Shown piece after piece: positions 16,723-27,758 of a stretch of 64,000 bases of DNA. Made by a program: the position numbers and the translations under genes. How positions within the stretch are numbered: the first letter of the stretch is position 1; every line of letters begins with the position of its first letter. The notes beneath the pieces are model-generated. The model searched no databases. It saw nothing but the letters and a program-made list of their open reading frames with translations, and was not told the DNA's origin. This DNA comes from Subtercola vilae (GTDB taxonomy: Bacteria > Actinomycetota > Actinomycetes > Actinomycetales > Microbacteriaceae), in contig NZ_QYRT01000007.1 in NCBI RefSeq assembly GCF_004923255.1, forward strand, positions 1 through 64,000. Reading direction: 5' to 3'.

Positions 16723-17013
16723 CTACGAGCCGAGTGGGCTGGTTCCTGGGTCACCGAACACAAAGACGGCCATCCAGCTGAACACGAAGTCGAGGCCCGA
16801 CACCAACGCCATCATGATGACGACGAAGATGAGCACAACGATTGTGAAGCTGATCAGCTCTTTGCGGGTCGGGGTTACGACCTTCTTGAGTTCTGCAATG
16901 ACCTGCTTGATGAAAAGCACCAGGCGTGCAAACGGGTTGCGCTTAGCCGCCCGGTCACTCTTGGCGCGCTCGACGACAGCCTCGCTGGGTTCGTCGACTA
17001 TTTTTCGTGCCAC
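16723..17013 (-). CDS. secE: Preprotein translocase subunit SecE
   Basis: Small integral membrane subunit of the SecYEG channel. The 96-residue protein has an N-terminal cytoplasmic helix ending in AELKKVVTPTRKEL, the conserved amphipathic region of SecE, and a single TM segment at about residues 54-77. GTG start at 17013 with AAAGG eight bases upstream. It lies between tRNA-Trp and nusG, the standard order in actinobacteria. Confidence 0.97.
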   Translation of the reverse strand: MARKIVDEPSEAVVERAKSDRAAKRNPFARLVLFIKQVIAELKKVVTPTRKELISFTIVVLIFVVIMMALVSGLDFVFSWMAVFVFGDPGTSPLGS

Positions 17014-17040
17014 CGTCAGTACCTTTCACAAGCGATCGAA

Positions 17041-17056
17041 GTGAGCGAACGCTCAC
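17041..17056. promoter_or_regulatory. 16-bp perfect palindrome between tRNA-Trp and secE
   Basis: GTGAGCGAACGCTCAC is a perfect dyad with 7-base arms. It resembles operators of TetR-type regulators, and it could equally be a small RNA hairpin that separates the tRNA from the secE mRNA during processing. Confidence 0.35.
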
Positions 17057-17066
17057 CACGATTTGC

Positions 17067-17138
17067 AGGGCGGACAGGACTCGAACCTGCAACCTGCGGT
17101 TTTGGAGACCGCTGCTCTACCAATTGAGCCACCACCCT
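17067..17138 (-). tRNA. tRNA-Trp (anticodon CCA)
   Basis: A 72-base cloverleaf: acceptor AGGGTGG pairs with CCGCCCT (one G-U), anticodon loop CTCCAAA gives CCA, and the T-loop is TTCGAGT. The 3' CCA is not encoded. It is located directly upstream of secE, its usual place in actinobacteria. Confidence 0.95.
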
Positions 17139-17237
17139 AAAGATGCGGAGAAACCGTTGTACTTCTCTGCAAACAACTCATGGGATCAGCCAGAAATGGG
17201 CACAAAAAAGCATGGCAGATTTCAACTACCTCCACCT

Positions 17238-17266
17238 AGTGTAAGTCAGATCGCAGGCGACCGCAA
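17238..17266 (-). promoter_or_regulatory. Candidate promoter of tRNA-Trp and secE-nusG
   Basis: On the minus strand TTGCGG (17266-17261) and TACACT (17243-17238) are spaced by 17 bases. Transcription would start about 90-100 bases before the tRNA. The divergent oxidoreductase gene begins at 17295. Confidence 0.5.
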
Positions 17267-17294
17267 AGGCCGCGGCGGGGCGTACGTTGGAATC

Positions 17295-18266
17295 ATGAAA
17301 GCTGTGGTCTTCGATACTCCCGGTGATGCCTCTGTCTTGCGTGTGGGCGAGGTGCCCGAACCCGAGATCGGGCCGGACGACGTACTCATCAGCGTGGCCG
17401 CCGCGGGCGTCAACCGCGCCGACATCAGCCAGCGCCAGGGGCACTACCCGCCGCCCGCGGGCGCTCCTACCTGGCTCGGCCTCGAGGCCAGCGGCACGGT
17501 GCTCGAGGTGGGTGCTGCGGTCACCACGTTCGCGCCAGGCGACCGGGTCTGCGCCCTCCTCTCTGGCGGTGGGTACGCCGAGCGCGTCAGCGCGCCGGCC
17601 GGCCACGTGCTGAGAGTTCCCGACACCATTGATCTCGTCGATGCGGCCGGGCTGATCGAGGTCGTGGCCACAGTGTGGTCGAACGTCTTCATGCTCGCCG
17701 ATCTGCGCCGGGGCGAGACGCTGCTCGTGCACGGGGGTTCGAGTGGAATCGGCACCATGGCCGTGCAACTGGGCCGAGCCTTCGGCGCCCGCGTCGCTGT
17801 CACAGCAGGTTCTGCCGAGAAGCTCGCAGCGTGCGAGGAGCTGGGGGCGAGCATCCTGATCAATTATCGAACAGAAGATTTTGTCGAACGGATGAAGGCT
17901 GAGACGAACGGGGCCCAAGTGATTCTCGACTCGGTGGGTGGGTCGTACCTCGACCGCAACATTCGGGCGCTGGCTCTGGATGGCCATCTGCTGAATATCG
18001 GAAACCTGAGTGGAGAAACAGGAGATCTGAACTTCGGGCCGCTGATGATGAAGCGCGGCACCATCCATGCCACGAGCCTGCGCGCACGGTCGGCATCGGC
18101 GAAGGCCGCGATTGTGGCCAGCGTTGCCGAGAACGTGTGGCCGCTGGTGGCGAACGGCACGGTGAAACCTGTCGTAGCCGAGAGGCTGCCCCTCGTGCGC
18201 GCCGCAGAGGCCCACGCGCTGATGGAGTCGTCGACCCACATCGGCAAGGTGCTTCTCACGCTCTGA
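17295..18266 (+). CDS. NAD(P)H:quinone oxidoreductase (MDR family, PIG3-like)
   Basis: A 323-residue zinc-free MDR reductase. Start ATG at 17295. The N-terminus MKAVVFDTPGDASVLRVGE, the NRADISQRQGHYPPP segment (residues about 45-59) and the nucleotide motif HGGSSGIGTMAVQLGRAFG are diagnostic of the PIG3/QOR-type quinone reductase group. It reduces quinones or alpha,beta-unsaturated carbonyls with NADPH. Monocistronic and divergent from tRNA-Trp. The physiological substrate is unknown. Confidence 0.93.
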   Translation: MKAVVFDTPGDASVLRVGEVPEPEIGPDDVLISVAAAGVNRADISQRQGHYPPPAGAPTWLGLEASGTVLEVGAAVTTFAPGDRVCALLSGGGYAERVSAPAGHVLRVPDTIDLVDAAGLIEVVATVWSNVFMLADLRRGETLLVHGGSSGIGTMAVQLGRAFGARVAVTAGSAEKLAACEELGASILINYRTEDFVERMKAETNGAQVILDSVGGSYLDRNIRALALDGHLLNIGNLSGETGDLNFGPLMMKRGTIHATSLRARSASAKAAIVASVAENVWPLVANGTVKPVVAERLPLVRAAEAHALMESSTHIGKVLLTL

Positions 18267-18298
18267 GCCCTGCACGAAAGCTGGGAGAACGTGCGGAT

Positions 18299-18315
18299 CG
18301 GTAACAGTGTTACCG
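18299..18315. promoter_or_regulatory. 17-bp dyad upstream of the flavin reductase gene
   Basis: CGGTAAC-AGT-GTTACCG is a perfect inverted repeat with 7-base arms, located 73 bases before the flavin reductase start and 33 bases after the preceding stop codon. Too short and T-poor for a terminator, so it is more likely a regulator-binding site. Confidence 0.4.
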
Positions 18316-18387
18316 GCGTAATACCCCTGAAACAGGAGCTCACTTAGTCTTACGTTTGGCAACACCGAAGACTACCGAGGAGTGAAC

Positions 18388-19008
18388 GTGAGCGACCCGC
18401 AGCCCATCAACCGTTTCGAGACGCAGCCGTCGGCTGACGAACACACGGTTGTGGGCGAACATGTGCTCGTGCAGCACCCGAGTTCGGAGACGGTCAGTGC
18501 CGACGAATTCAGGGCTGCTTTTCGCAACCACCCGGCGGGTGTCGCCGTCATCACGGCCGACGCGGGCGACGGGCCTGTCGCACTCACAGCGACCTCGGTC
18601 TTCTCGGTGAGTATCGCGCCACCACTGTTGGTGTTCTCGATCTCCGAGCTCTCATCGAGCACCCCGACCATCCGGCGCGCCGACACCGTGGTGGTTCACC
18701 TGCTCGGAGCCGACCAGCTCGACATCGCGAAACTCGGTGCCACCAGCGGCATCGACCGCTTCGCAGACACGACCATCTGGAAGCGCCTGCCCACGGGTGA
18801 ACCCTACTTTCCTGCAGCGCACGCCTGGATCCGCGGCCGAGTGGTCAACAAGATGGAGGCCGGCGGGTCGACCGTTGTCGCCGTTCAGGCGCTCGAGACC
18901 TACGCGCCAGAGGCGGGCGACCCGTCGGCAGATGCAGCCACGGCGCACCCTCTCGTCTACCACAACCGCACGTGGCACCGTCTCGACGAGAACTCCAAGA
19001 TCCAGTAG
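18388..19008 (+). CDS. Flavin reductase family protein (FMN-binding split barrel)
   Basis: A 206-residue protein of the flavin-reductase-like family that supplies reduced FMN to monooxygenases. The GTG at 18388 is chosen because GAGGAG ends 5 bases before it; the GTG at 18382 is inside that site. After an N-terminal tail of about 35 residues the core reads FRNHPAGVAVITAD, then ALTATSVFSVSIAPPLLVFSI, the flavin-binding strand pair typical of the family. No partner oxygenase is next to it. Regulated perhaps through the upstream dyad. Confidence 0.92.
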   Translation: MSDPQPINRFETQPSADEHTVVGEHVLVQHPSSETVSADEFRAAFRNHPAGVAVITADAGDGPVALTATSVFSVSIAPPLLVFSISELSSSTPTIRRADTVVVHLLGADQLDIAKLGATSGIDRFADTTIWKRLPTGEPYFPAAHAWIRGRVVNKMEAGGSTVVAVQALETYAPEAGDPSADAATAHPLVYHNRTWHRLDENSKIQ

Positions 19009-19027
19009 GGATCGGTAGGCTGGCGGG

Positions 19028-20227
<1,200 letters not shown>

Positions 20228-20358
20228 GGCTGTTCGGGTCGGGATGCTCGAACCGGCGGTTCGGGCGGGCCTCTCGGCGGGCATCCCCCAACCGGTGGAT
20301 GCCCGGGTAGACCTCCTGAGGGCTGTTGCGATCTGGATGCGAGGGCCAGCATTGCATC

Positions 20359-21296
<938 letters not shown>

Positions 21297-21300
<4 letters not shown>

Positions 21301-22160
21301 CCGCAGCACTCCAGGCCCCGGCCACCCGGGCCTCCTCGTTCGGCATCGGTCGCACCCTGCGCCTCGGCGCCGCCCGCATCGGATACGAGACGAAGGTCTA
21401 CTTTCGCCAGAGCGACACCCTCTTCTTCACGTTTCTCTTCCCCGTCATCATGCTCACCATCTTCTCGGTGGCATTTCAAGGCATGGGCAACATCGGCGCG
21501 AACCCCGACGGCTCGGGCGGCATCAGCCAGGCGGCCGGTTATCTGCCAGGCATGATCGCCGCGGGCATCCTGCTGAGCGGTGTACAGAACCTCGGCACCG
21601 ACATCGCCATGGAGCGAAGCGACGGCACCCTCAAACGACTCGGCGGCACCCCGCTGCCTGTGCTGTCGTACTTCTTCGGCAAGATGGGCCAGGTTCTGGC
21701 CACCTCACTGCTGCAGCTGGCTCTGTTGCTGCTCGTCGCGCACTTCGCGTTCGGCGTCGACCTGCCCACAGAACCGGCCAAGTGGATGACCTTCGCCTGG
21801 GTCTATCTCCTCGGAATCGCCACCTCAGCGGTACTCGGCATCGCCATCTCGCGCCTGCCCCGCTCGGGCAAAAGTGCCACCGCCGTCATCATCCCGCCCA
21901 TTCTCATCCTGCAGTTCATCTCGGGCGTCTACCTGCAGTTCGCGCTGCTGCCTGACTGGTTGCAGTCTGTGGCGAGCATCTTTCCGCTCAAATGGATGGC
22001 GCAGGGCATGCGCTCCGTGTTCCTGCCCGAAAGTTTCGCCGCAGTGGAGCCGGGCGGCGTGTGGAACCTCGCCGGCGCCGCGATTGCCCTCCTCATCTGG
22101 CTGGTCGGCGGATTGGTGATCTGCCGCCTGACCTTCCGCTGGATCCGCAAAGATAGCTAG
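21297..22160 (+). CDS. ABC-2 type transporter permease
   Basis: A 287-residue membrane protein overlapping the ATPase gene by four bases (ATGA). It has about six TM segments; the ABC-2 family signature region (MAMERSDGTLKRLGGTPLP, about residues 100-118) sits before TM3. It pairs with the upstream ATPase to export an unknown compound. Co-transcribed with a sensor kinase and response regulator, the arrangement seen in antibiotic-sensing or lipid-homeostasis (DesKR/LiaSR-like) loci. Confidence 0.92.
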
Positions 22161-23405
22161 ATGATGCGCTTCAGCTGGTGGCACATGGCGGTGGCCGCGA
22201 CGATCGTCGGGCTCGCGGTCATCGTGCTGCCCGACCTCGGCGCCAAACCCTCTGCCACGATCGGCGCCTGGTGTTGCCTCGGCGTACTGGGCATCGGTTA
22301 TGCCGCGTTCGGCTGGCGCAATTTCACCGCCCGCGGTGACGGCACGTTTCCCGTCGGGCACGCGGTGCTGCTGTTTCCCCTGCTCGCCATCGCGTGCACC
22401 GGCGTGGGTACGGCGTTCGATCCCTCGATGGCCACCCTGCAGGCCATCGGGTTTCCCATCATCTGGTTCTCGGTCGACCCGCTGCGCCGGGCCATCATCT
22501 TGAACGTCGTACTGGCGCTTGCGGTGACCTTCGGCTTTCTCGTGTCGACCGGCACCGGCAGCGCGGCCGTGGGGTCTGCCATCGCCATCGAATCCATCTC
22601 GCTGATGTTCAGCATCGCGCTCGGCCTCTGGTTCACGTTCGCTCTGCAGCAGGGCCAAGACAACACACGCCTGCTGGGCGAGTTGCAGGCGGCGCAGGAG
22701 AAGCTGGCCATCCTGAACCGTGACAGCGGCATACTCAGCGAGCGCGAGCGGCTGGCAGGCGAGATTCACGACACCATCGCGCAGAGCCTCACCGGGCTCG
22801 TGATGGTGGCGCAGCGGTCGCAGTCGCAGGTTCTGGATGCCCTCCCTGCCGTTCGCGCCGACCTGGCGCTCATCGAAGAGATCGCCCGCGAGGCTCTCGT
22901 CGAGACCCGCGCGCTCGTGGCCTCCGTGGCACCGGTCGATGTGAACGGGGGGCTCGGTGCCGCGCTCGGTCGACTCGTCGAACGGTTCACGCGGGAGACG
23001 GGCGTGCAGATCACGCTCGACACATCGGAGTACGAGGCGCAGCCGAACGAGGTCGAGGTGGTGCTGCTGCGGTGCGTGCAGGAGGCGCTGGCGAATGTGC
23101 GGAAGCACTCGGGGGCCCGCACGGTGAGCGTGCGATTGTCGGCTGTGGGCGGCGCGGTCTCGCTGTGTGTGAGCGATGACGGGGCCGGAATGACGGTTGG
23201 GCAGCCGGTTGACCGCGGGTTCGGGCTGGCGGGAATGCAGCAGCGGCTCTCACTCGCCGGCGGAACGCTGGTACTCGGTCGTTCGGCGGCGGGCGGGGTG
23301 GAACTGCGGGTGGAGCTGCCGGGGGCGGGCGGGGTGGCAGGCTCTGTGGGGGCGGAGGCCTCTGTGGGGGTTACTGCTCCGGCTGCCGCGGAGGTGCGGG
23401 CATGA
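22161..23405 (+). CDS. NarL-type sensor histidine kinase (HisKA_3)
   Basis: A 414-residue kinase starting directly after the permease stop codon. It has about five N-terminal TM segments (residues 8-162), a coiled-coil linker, and the HisKA_3 motif with H203 (ERLAGEIHDTIAQSL), followed by an HATPase domain (VQEALANVRKHSGA, SDDGAGM, GFGLAGMQQR). No large extracytoplasmic domain, so it likely senses a membrane signal, perhaps through the ABC transporter. The C-terminus ends in a Val/Ala/Gly-rich tail of about 30 residues. Confidence 0.94.
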   Translation: MMRFSWWHMAVAATIVGLAVIVLPDLGAKPSATIGAWCCLGVLGIGYAAFGWRNFTARGDGTFPVGHAVLLFPLLAIACTGVGTAFDPSMATLQAIGFPIIWFSVDPLRRAIILNVVLALAVTFGFLVSTGTGSAAVGSAIAIESISLMFSIALGLWFTFALQQGQDNTRLLGELQAAQEKLAILNRDSGILSERERLAGEIHDTIAQSLTGLVMVAQRSQSQVLDALPAVRADLALIEEIAREALVETRALVASVAPVDVNGGLGAALGRLVERFTRETGVQITLDTSEYEAQPNEVEVVLLRCVQEALANVRKHSGARTVSVRLSAVGGAVSLCVSDDGAGMTVGQPVDRGFGLAGMQQRLSLAGGTLVLGRSAAGGVELRVELPGAGGVAGSVGAEASVGVTAPAAAEVRA

Positions 23406-24034
23406 TTCGGGTGCTGGTGGCCGACGATCACCCGATCGTGCGCAGCGGAATCGTGGCGCTGCTGCGGTCGGCGGGCGACATAGACGTGGTGGGCGAAGCG
23501 GTCGACGGGCTCGAGGCGGTTCGGCTGGCGCTCGAACTGCGGCCCGACCTGGTGCTGATGGATCTGCGGATGCCGGGCCTGACCGGCGCCGAGGCGACCG
23601 CGCGCGTCCTCGCGGCGCAGGCCGACGCGGCGGGCATGCGCGTGCTGGTGCTCACGACATACGACACCGACGACCACATTCTGGCGGCCATTGAGGCGGG
23701 TGCGAGCGGGTACCTCGTGAAGGCGGCGCCACAGGAGGAGATTCTCGCGGGGGTGCGCGCAGTGGCCGCTGGCCAGACCGTGCTGGCGCCATCCATCGCG
23801 TCGATGCTCGTGAACCGCATGCGCGAAGAGAAGGTGGTACTGCCGAAACTCAGCAGCCGCGAGGCCGAGGTACTGCGGCTGGTCGCGGCCGGCAGCAGCA
23901 ACCCTGAGATCGCACGCACGCTGTTCATCGGCGAGGCCACCGTGAAGACACACCTGCAGCACGCCTTCGAGAAGCTGGGGGTCACCGACCGCACCCGTGC
24001 GGTCACTCGGGCCATGGAGCTGGGCCTCATCTGA
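23402..24034 (+). CDS. NarL/LuxR-family response regulator
   Basis: A 210-residue regulator overlapping the kinase by four bases. Receiver with D54 as phospho-acceptor (LVLMDLRMPGL) and K in GYLVKAAP; C-terminal LuxR helix-turn-helix at about residues 145-210 (LSSREAEVLRLVAAG, IGEATVKTHLQHAFEKLGV). It probably autoregulates the ABC-kinase operon. The 72 bases after it hold only GGGCC-type and GCCGGAAGAGTG short repeats before the murB stop codon. Confidence 0.95.
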   Translation: MIRVLVADDHPIVRSGIVALLRSAGDIDVVGEAVDGLEAVRLALELRPDLVLMDLRMPGLTGAEATARVLAAQADAAGMRVLVLTTYDTDDHILAAIEAGASGYLVKAAPQEEILAGVRAVAAGQTVLAPSIASMLVNRMREEKVVLPKLSSREAEVLRLVAAGSSNPEIARTLFIGEATVKTHLQHAFEKLGVTDRTRAVTRAMELGLI

Positions 24035-24106
24035 CCCGATCCGGGCCGCACCGGGCCGGGCCGGGCCGGAAGAGTGTGCCGGAAGAGTGGCGTCTGAAGA
24101 GGTGGG

Positions 24107-25345
24107 TCAGAGCACGTCGTCGACCGGGCCGAAGCCGATGAACACGGGCTCGGGCGAAAGGTTGACGCCGAACTCGGCCTGCACGCGCCACTGCACGAAG
24201 CGGGCGAGCTCGGAGATCTGCTCGGCGGTCGCTCCGCCGCGGTTGATGAGGGCGAGCGTGTGCTTGCTCGAGATGGCGGCCGACGACCCGGCCAGGGCGA
24301 ATCCGCGGCGGATTCCCGCCTGCTCGATGAGCCATGCCGCGCTGAGCTTCACCTGGTATTCGATGTCGTCGGCCGCAGCAGCGAAAGGCCGTGCCGAGTC
24401 TGCGCCGTCGTGCGCACTGTCGCGCGGTGCGGGTTCGGGTGCGGCGGGTGCGGGTGCGGGTGCGGCGGGTACGACCGGCCAGCGGGGGGCGCTCAGCGGC
24501 AGGGTGCGCGCGAACGATTCGCTCACGATCGGGTTGGTGAAGAATGATCCGGCGCTGACCGAGTCGGGGTCTGCCGGGTCGAGCACCATGCCTTTGGATG
24601 CCCGCAAGCGCAGCACCGCGTCACGAACCTGCCCCACAGCCACTGCGTCGCCCACCTCGACGCCGAGCGCCTTCGCGAGCTGCGGGTACAGCACGGGTTG
24701 CCCGAGCGCGTCGGCACCGGCTCCCGCAACCGCCGTACCACCGGCACCCGCCGCAGAGCCGCCGCCATCGGGCGCAGCCAGGCGCAGCTCGACAGACACC
24801 ACCACGCCCTCCCGCCCGCGCTTCAGCACCGAGGTGCGGTAGCCGAACCCAAGGTCGTGCGCCGACAAGCGCTGCAGCTCGCCGGTCTCGTAGTCGAGAA
24901 ACTCCACGGCTGCGATGGCCGAGGCGACCTCCTGCCCGTACGCGCCGATGTTCTGTACGGGCGACGCTCCGGTCGAGCCCGGGATGCCCGACAGGGCTTC
25001 GATGCCGCTGAATCCGTTCTGTACGGTGAAGGCTACGAGCGAGTCCCACGGCTCACCGGCCTGCACCCGAACACGTACCGTGCCAGCCGGGTCACCGGGG
25101 GCTGCTTCGAGCACCTCGACTCCGCGCGTGGCAATGTGCACCACCGTTCCGGCGAACCCGTCGTCGCTGACGACGACATTCGAGCCACCGCCGAGGATCA
25201 TCCATTCGCCGCCGCCCGACCACACCGAGAGGCAGGTGGCCACGAGGTCGGCGGGGTCGGTGACGAGCACCAGTTCGGTGGCGGGGCCGCCGACGTTCAG
25301 GGTCGTCAGCGGGGCGAGGGCGGCATCGAACCGGGTGTCGGGCAT
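24107..25345 (-). CDS. murB: UDP-N-acetylenolpyruvoylglucosamine reductase
   Basis: FAD-dependent reductase giving UDP-N-acetylmuramate in peptidoglycan synthesis. FAD-binding features: LTTLNVGGPA near the start and GGGSNVVVSDDGF. The catalytic Ser is in SAGSFFTNP and the conserved terminal Glu in FGVNLSPEPVFIGFG. At 412 residues it is longer than usual; the excess is two Gly/Ala/Pro-rich insertions (around residues 200-215 and about 290-330, in the substrate domain), possibly linkers. It follows the MaoC pair by 18 bases and is probably co-transcribed, an actinobacterial arrangement. Confidence 0.95.
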   Translation of the reverse strand: MPDTRFDAALAPLTTLNVGGPATELVLVTDPADLVATCLSVWSGGGEWMILGGGSNVVVSDDGFAGTVVHIATRGVEVLEAAPGDPAGTVRVRVQAGEPWDSLVAFTVQNGFSGIEALSGIPGSTGASPVQNIGAYGQEVASAIAAVEFLDYETGELQRLSAHDLGFGYRTSVLKRGREGVVVSVELRLAAPDGGGSAAGAGGTAVAGAGADALGQPVLYPQLAKALGVEVGDAVAVGQVRDAVLRLRASKGMVLDPADPDSVSAGSFFTNPIVSESFARTLPLSAPRWPVVPAAPAPAPAAPEPAPRDSAHDGADSARPFAAAADDIEYQVKLSAAWLIEQAGIRRGFALAGSSAAISSKHTLALINRGGATAEQISELARFVQWRVQAEFGVNLSPEPVFIGFGPVDDVL

Positions 25346-25363
25346 CGGAGTGGGTTCCGCGAC

Positions 25364-25837
25364 CTACGCCGCGCCGGGGCCGGCGGCGGAGTCGGCGGAG
25401 GCGGGGTCGGCGGCCCGCGGCGCGTGCACGCGAACCTGCGCCTTGCCGAGAACCGTGGCGCCAGCCGCAGTGGCAACGATGTCGATGCGCGCGGTGCCGG
25501 CCTCGGCGTCGAGCTGCCCGACCTTCGCTGTGACCTGCACGAGGGCACCTGACATGGGGTCGACGAGCACGGGCCGCGTGAAGCGAACGCCGTAGTCGTC
25601 GATGAGGGCGGGGTCGCCGATCCACTCGATGATGGGCTGAACGGCCATGCCCATGGTGAGCATGCCGTGAGCCAGCACCCCGTCGAGCCCGACCGAGGTG
25701 GCGACGTCGTCGCGGTAGTGAATGGGGTTGAAGTCGCCGGATGCTCCGGCGTACCTCACGAGCGAATCGCGGCTGAGCGTGAATTCGTGTTCGCCCACCA
25801 CGTCGCCGACGCTGAGCGCGCTGAAGTCGATGCCCAC
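25364..25837 (-). CDS. MaoC-family dehydratase (HadB-like)
   Basis: A 157-residue hot-dog fold protein with the R-hydratase 2 motif: NPIHYRDDVATSVGLDGVLAHGMLTMG (residues about 36-62), containing the catalytic D and H of (R)-hydratases. GTG start at 25837 overlapping the previous stop by one base. In mycobacteria the HadA-HadB heterodimer dehydrates fatty-acyl intermediates in FAS-II; this organism probably lacks mycolic acids, so the role in fatty-acid metabolism is inferred. The extra C-terminal tail (about 20 residues) is Ala/Pro-rich. Confidence 0.9.
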   Translation of the reverse strand: MGIDFSALSVGDVVGEHEFTLSRDSLVRYAGASGDFNPIHYRDDVATSVGLDGVLAHGMLTMGMAVQPIIEWIGDPALIDDYGVRFTRPVLVDPMSGALVQVTAKVGQLDAEAGTARIDIVATAAGATVLGKAQVRVHAPRAADPASADSAAGPGAA

Positions 25838-26280
25838 TACTCGGCCCTCACAACGAGCGTCGAGACGGCCGTGACGACGTGCTCGCCCGCGGTGTCTTCG
25901 ATGCGGGACTCGGCGGTGACGAGGGCGTTTCCGGCCAGCACCTTGACGCTCGAGACGGTGAGCACGGCGGTCAGCTCATCGCCGGCCACGATGGGCCGGG
26001 TAGAGGTGAAGCGCTGGTCACTGTGTACGACGCGCGAGAAGTCGATTCCGGCATCCGGGGCCGACAACAGCTGCGCCAGGGTCAGCTCCTGCACTACGAC
26101 ACTGAATGTTGGCGGAGCCACGAGGTCGGCGTACCCGGCGGCACGCGCGGCCTCGACATCGAAGTTCAGCGGGCTGGTCGAGAAGACGGCCTTCGAGAAT
26201 TCGCGGATCTTCTCGCGCCCCACCAGGTAACCCGGGGTTCTCTCGAAGACGCGACCTTGCAGTTCGGGGTTCACAGTCAC
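25837..26280 (-). CDS. MaoC-like dehydratase subunit (FAS1-DH / HadA-like)
   Basis: A 147-residue hot-dog protein without the HadB catalytic motif. It carries the N-terminal GYLVGREKIREFSKAVF segment and the LVAPPTFSVVVQ region found in HadA/HadC-type stabilising subunits. It should form a heterodimer with the next product. The order of these two genes before murB matches other actinobacteria. Confidence 0.88.
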   Translation of the reverse strand: MTVNPELQGRVFERTPGYLVGREKIREFSKAVFSTSPLNFDVEAARAAGYADLVAPPTFSVVVQELTLAQLLSAPDAGIDFSRVVHSDQRFTSTRPIVAGDELTAVLTVSSVKVLAGNALVTAESRIEDTAGEHVVTAVSTLVVRAE

Positions 26281-26289
26281 CCGACAAGT

Positions 26290-27612
26290 CTATTCACTGG
26301 GGGTCGGGGTGGGTGTCGGGGTGACGGTCGGGGTGCCTGCGGTCGGAGTGGGTGTCGGCGTGGCTGACGACCGGATGCCCGCCGTGCTGCCGGTGCGGGC
26401 CAGAGTGGAGCTGACGCCGTAGGTTCCGTCGGGGTTCCAGAACACCACGTCTTGACTGGCAGAAGTGGGTTGCGGCTCGCTCGCTCGCGTCACGCGCAGG
26501 TTCGTGATGCGCAACTCGATGCCCATCGCGTTGAACTCGTCGCGGGTGACGCAGGTGGCGCTCTGCGTGCCGTCGGTGTACACCGCCAACAGGCACGGTT
26601 GTTCGAGCCGATTCTCGACGGCGTACACCGTGAGGTCGCTGTCGGCGACGCCGAGCAGGCGCAGCGACTCCGGCTTGTAATACGGATCGATGCCCGCGGG
26701 CGGAATCGACGGCGCCAGGGTGGGGTCTTCGAAGATGGTCAGACCGAGACTCGAACCGGCCCGGCCAGCGAAGTCGCCGGGGGTGGCCGAAGGGCTCGCG
26801 CCGATGCCGGAGCCCGCCGAGGTGGTGCTGCCCGAACCCGGAAACAGCGCGAACCCGGTGCCCGACGGGTTGAGCTGTTGAACGACGACGAGCGCGATTC
26901 CGGCCAGAAGGAGCACCGTCACGGCGGCGGCGGTGCTCATCCAGATGAGCGAGCGCCGACGCCAGCTCTCGGCGGTGCGGGTGGGTGTGGGGGTGCGGGC
27001 TTGGGTTGTGTTGCGGGTGGAGGTGCGGGTGGCGTTGCCGGTTGAGTCGCTGCCGGTTTCCGGATGCCCGGCGGCGGCCTCTGCGCCAAAGGGGGATTCG
27101 GGCGCTGGGGCGCCGGCGGGGTCGTTCGGGCCGAGGTCTGCGCTCGAACCGGCGGCACGGTGGGCGGCGCGGGATTCGGCTGCGGTGATGGCCGGGCGGG
27201 CATCCAGAATCGCTGCGTCGAGGGCGGCGGCATCGGCCCTCAGCTGCTCGTCGAGGGCCACCAGCGCGGCGAACGGCGCAGAAACGGAGGTGTGCTCACC
27301 CGAGACCGGGTCGATGACGTCGATGGCCAGAGCGGCCTCGCCTTCGGGGCGGCGGGAGAACGCGGCGGCCTCGAGCTGGGCGCGCACCGAGGCAGGGTCG
27401 GCGTGGCCAGCGGGAGTGGACTGCAACGGGTGCGCGCGCCACCAGAGCGCATCTATTGGGTCTTGGCGACCGGCATAGGCACCCGTCAGCGCCTCGGCGA
27501 GCGCGCCATAGCGGGCGACAGACGACCCCGCAGAGTCGGCGCGCTCAGCGTCGAGGAGCGCAAGCAATCGCAGGGCCTCGGCCCGATTCTCGGGCGGCGT
27601 CAGCTGTGACAC
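26290..27612 (-). CDS. Membrane protein with proline/threonine-rich tail, function unknown
   Basis: 440 residues, GTG start at 27612, not recognised as a known family. Residues about 1-215 are Ala-rich and helical with no signal peptide, ending in a Thr/Arg-rich stretch; a single TM at about 224-246 (VTVLLLAGIALVVV) follows; the outside part has a Ser/Gly linker, a folded domain of about 110 residues (YYKPESLRLLGVADSDLTVYAVENRL, with C in CLLAVYTDGTQSATCVTRDEF forming a likely disulfide), and a Thr-Pro repeat tail. The topology suggests a single-pass protein with a small extracellular sensor or binding domain. It ends 9 bases from the MaoC genes, which read the same way. Confidence 0.7.
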   Translation of the reverse strand: MSQLTPPENRAEALRLLALLDAERADSAGSSVARYGALAEALTGAYAGRQDPIDALWWRAHPLQSTPAGHADPASVRAQLEAAAFSRRPEGEAALAIDVIDPVSGEHTSVSAPFAALVALDEQLRADAAALDAAILDARPAITAAESRAAHRAAGSSADLGPNDPAGAPAPESPFGAEAAAGHPETGSDSTGNATRTSTRNTTQARTPTPTRTAESWRRRSLIWMSTAAAVTVLLLAGIALVVVQQLNPSGTGFALFPGSGSTTSAGSGIGASPSATPGDFAGRAGSSLGLTIFEDPTLAPSIPPAGIDPYYKPESLRLLGVADSDLTVYAVENRLEQPCLLAVYTDGTQSATCVTRDEFNAMGIELRITNLRVTRASEPQPTSASQDVVFWNPDGTYGVSSTLARTGSTAGIRSSATPTPTPTAGTPTVTPTPTPTPSE

Positions 27613-27758
27613 GTCGACACTCCTCCGGCACGTGGTGCCTCACACTCATTGTGCCCCCGCCCCAGCCGCGCGCGCCCGGCACTGTGCCGGGGCGTGCGGG
27701 GCTTGACGGGGGCCTCAGAGTGTATTCGGCGCCGGGCGCCGATCGGAGGGGCCCGGAG

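Noticed and set aside
24035-24106. Possible terminator between the regulator and murB
   Set aside because: Only short GGGCC and GCCGGAAGAGTG repeats; no convincing stem with T-run.
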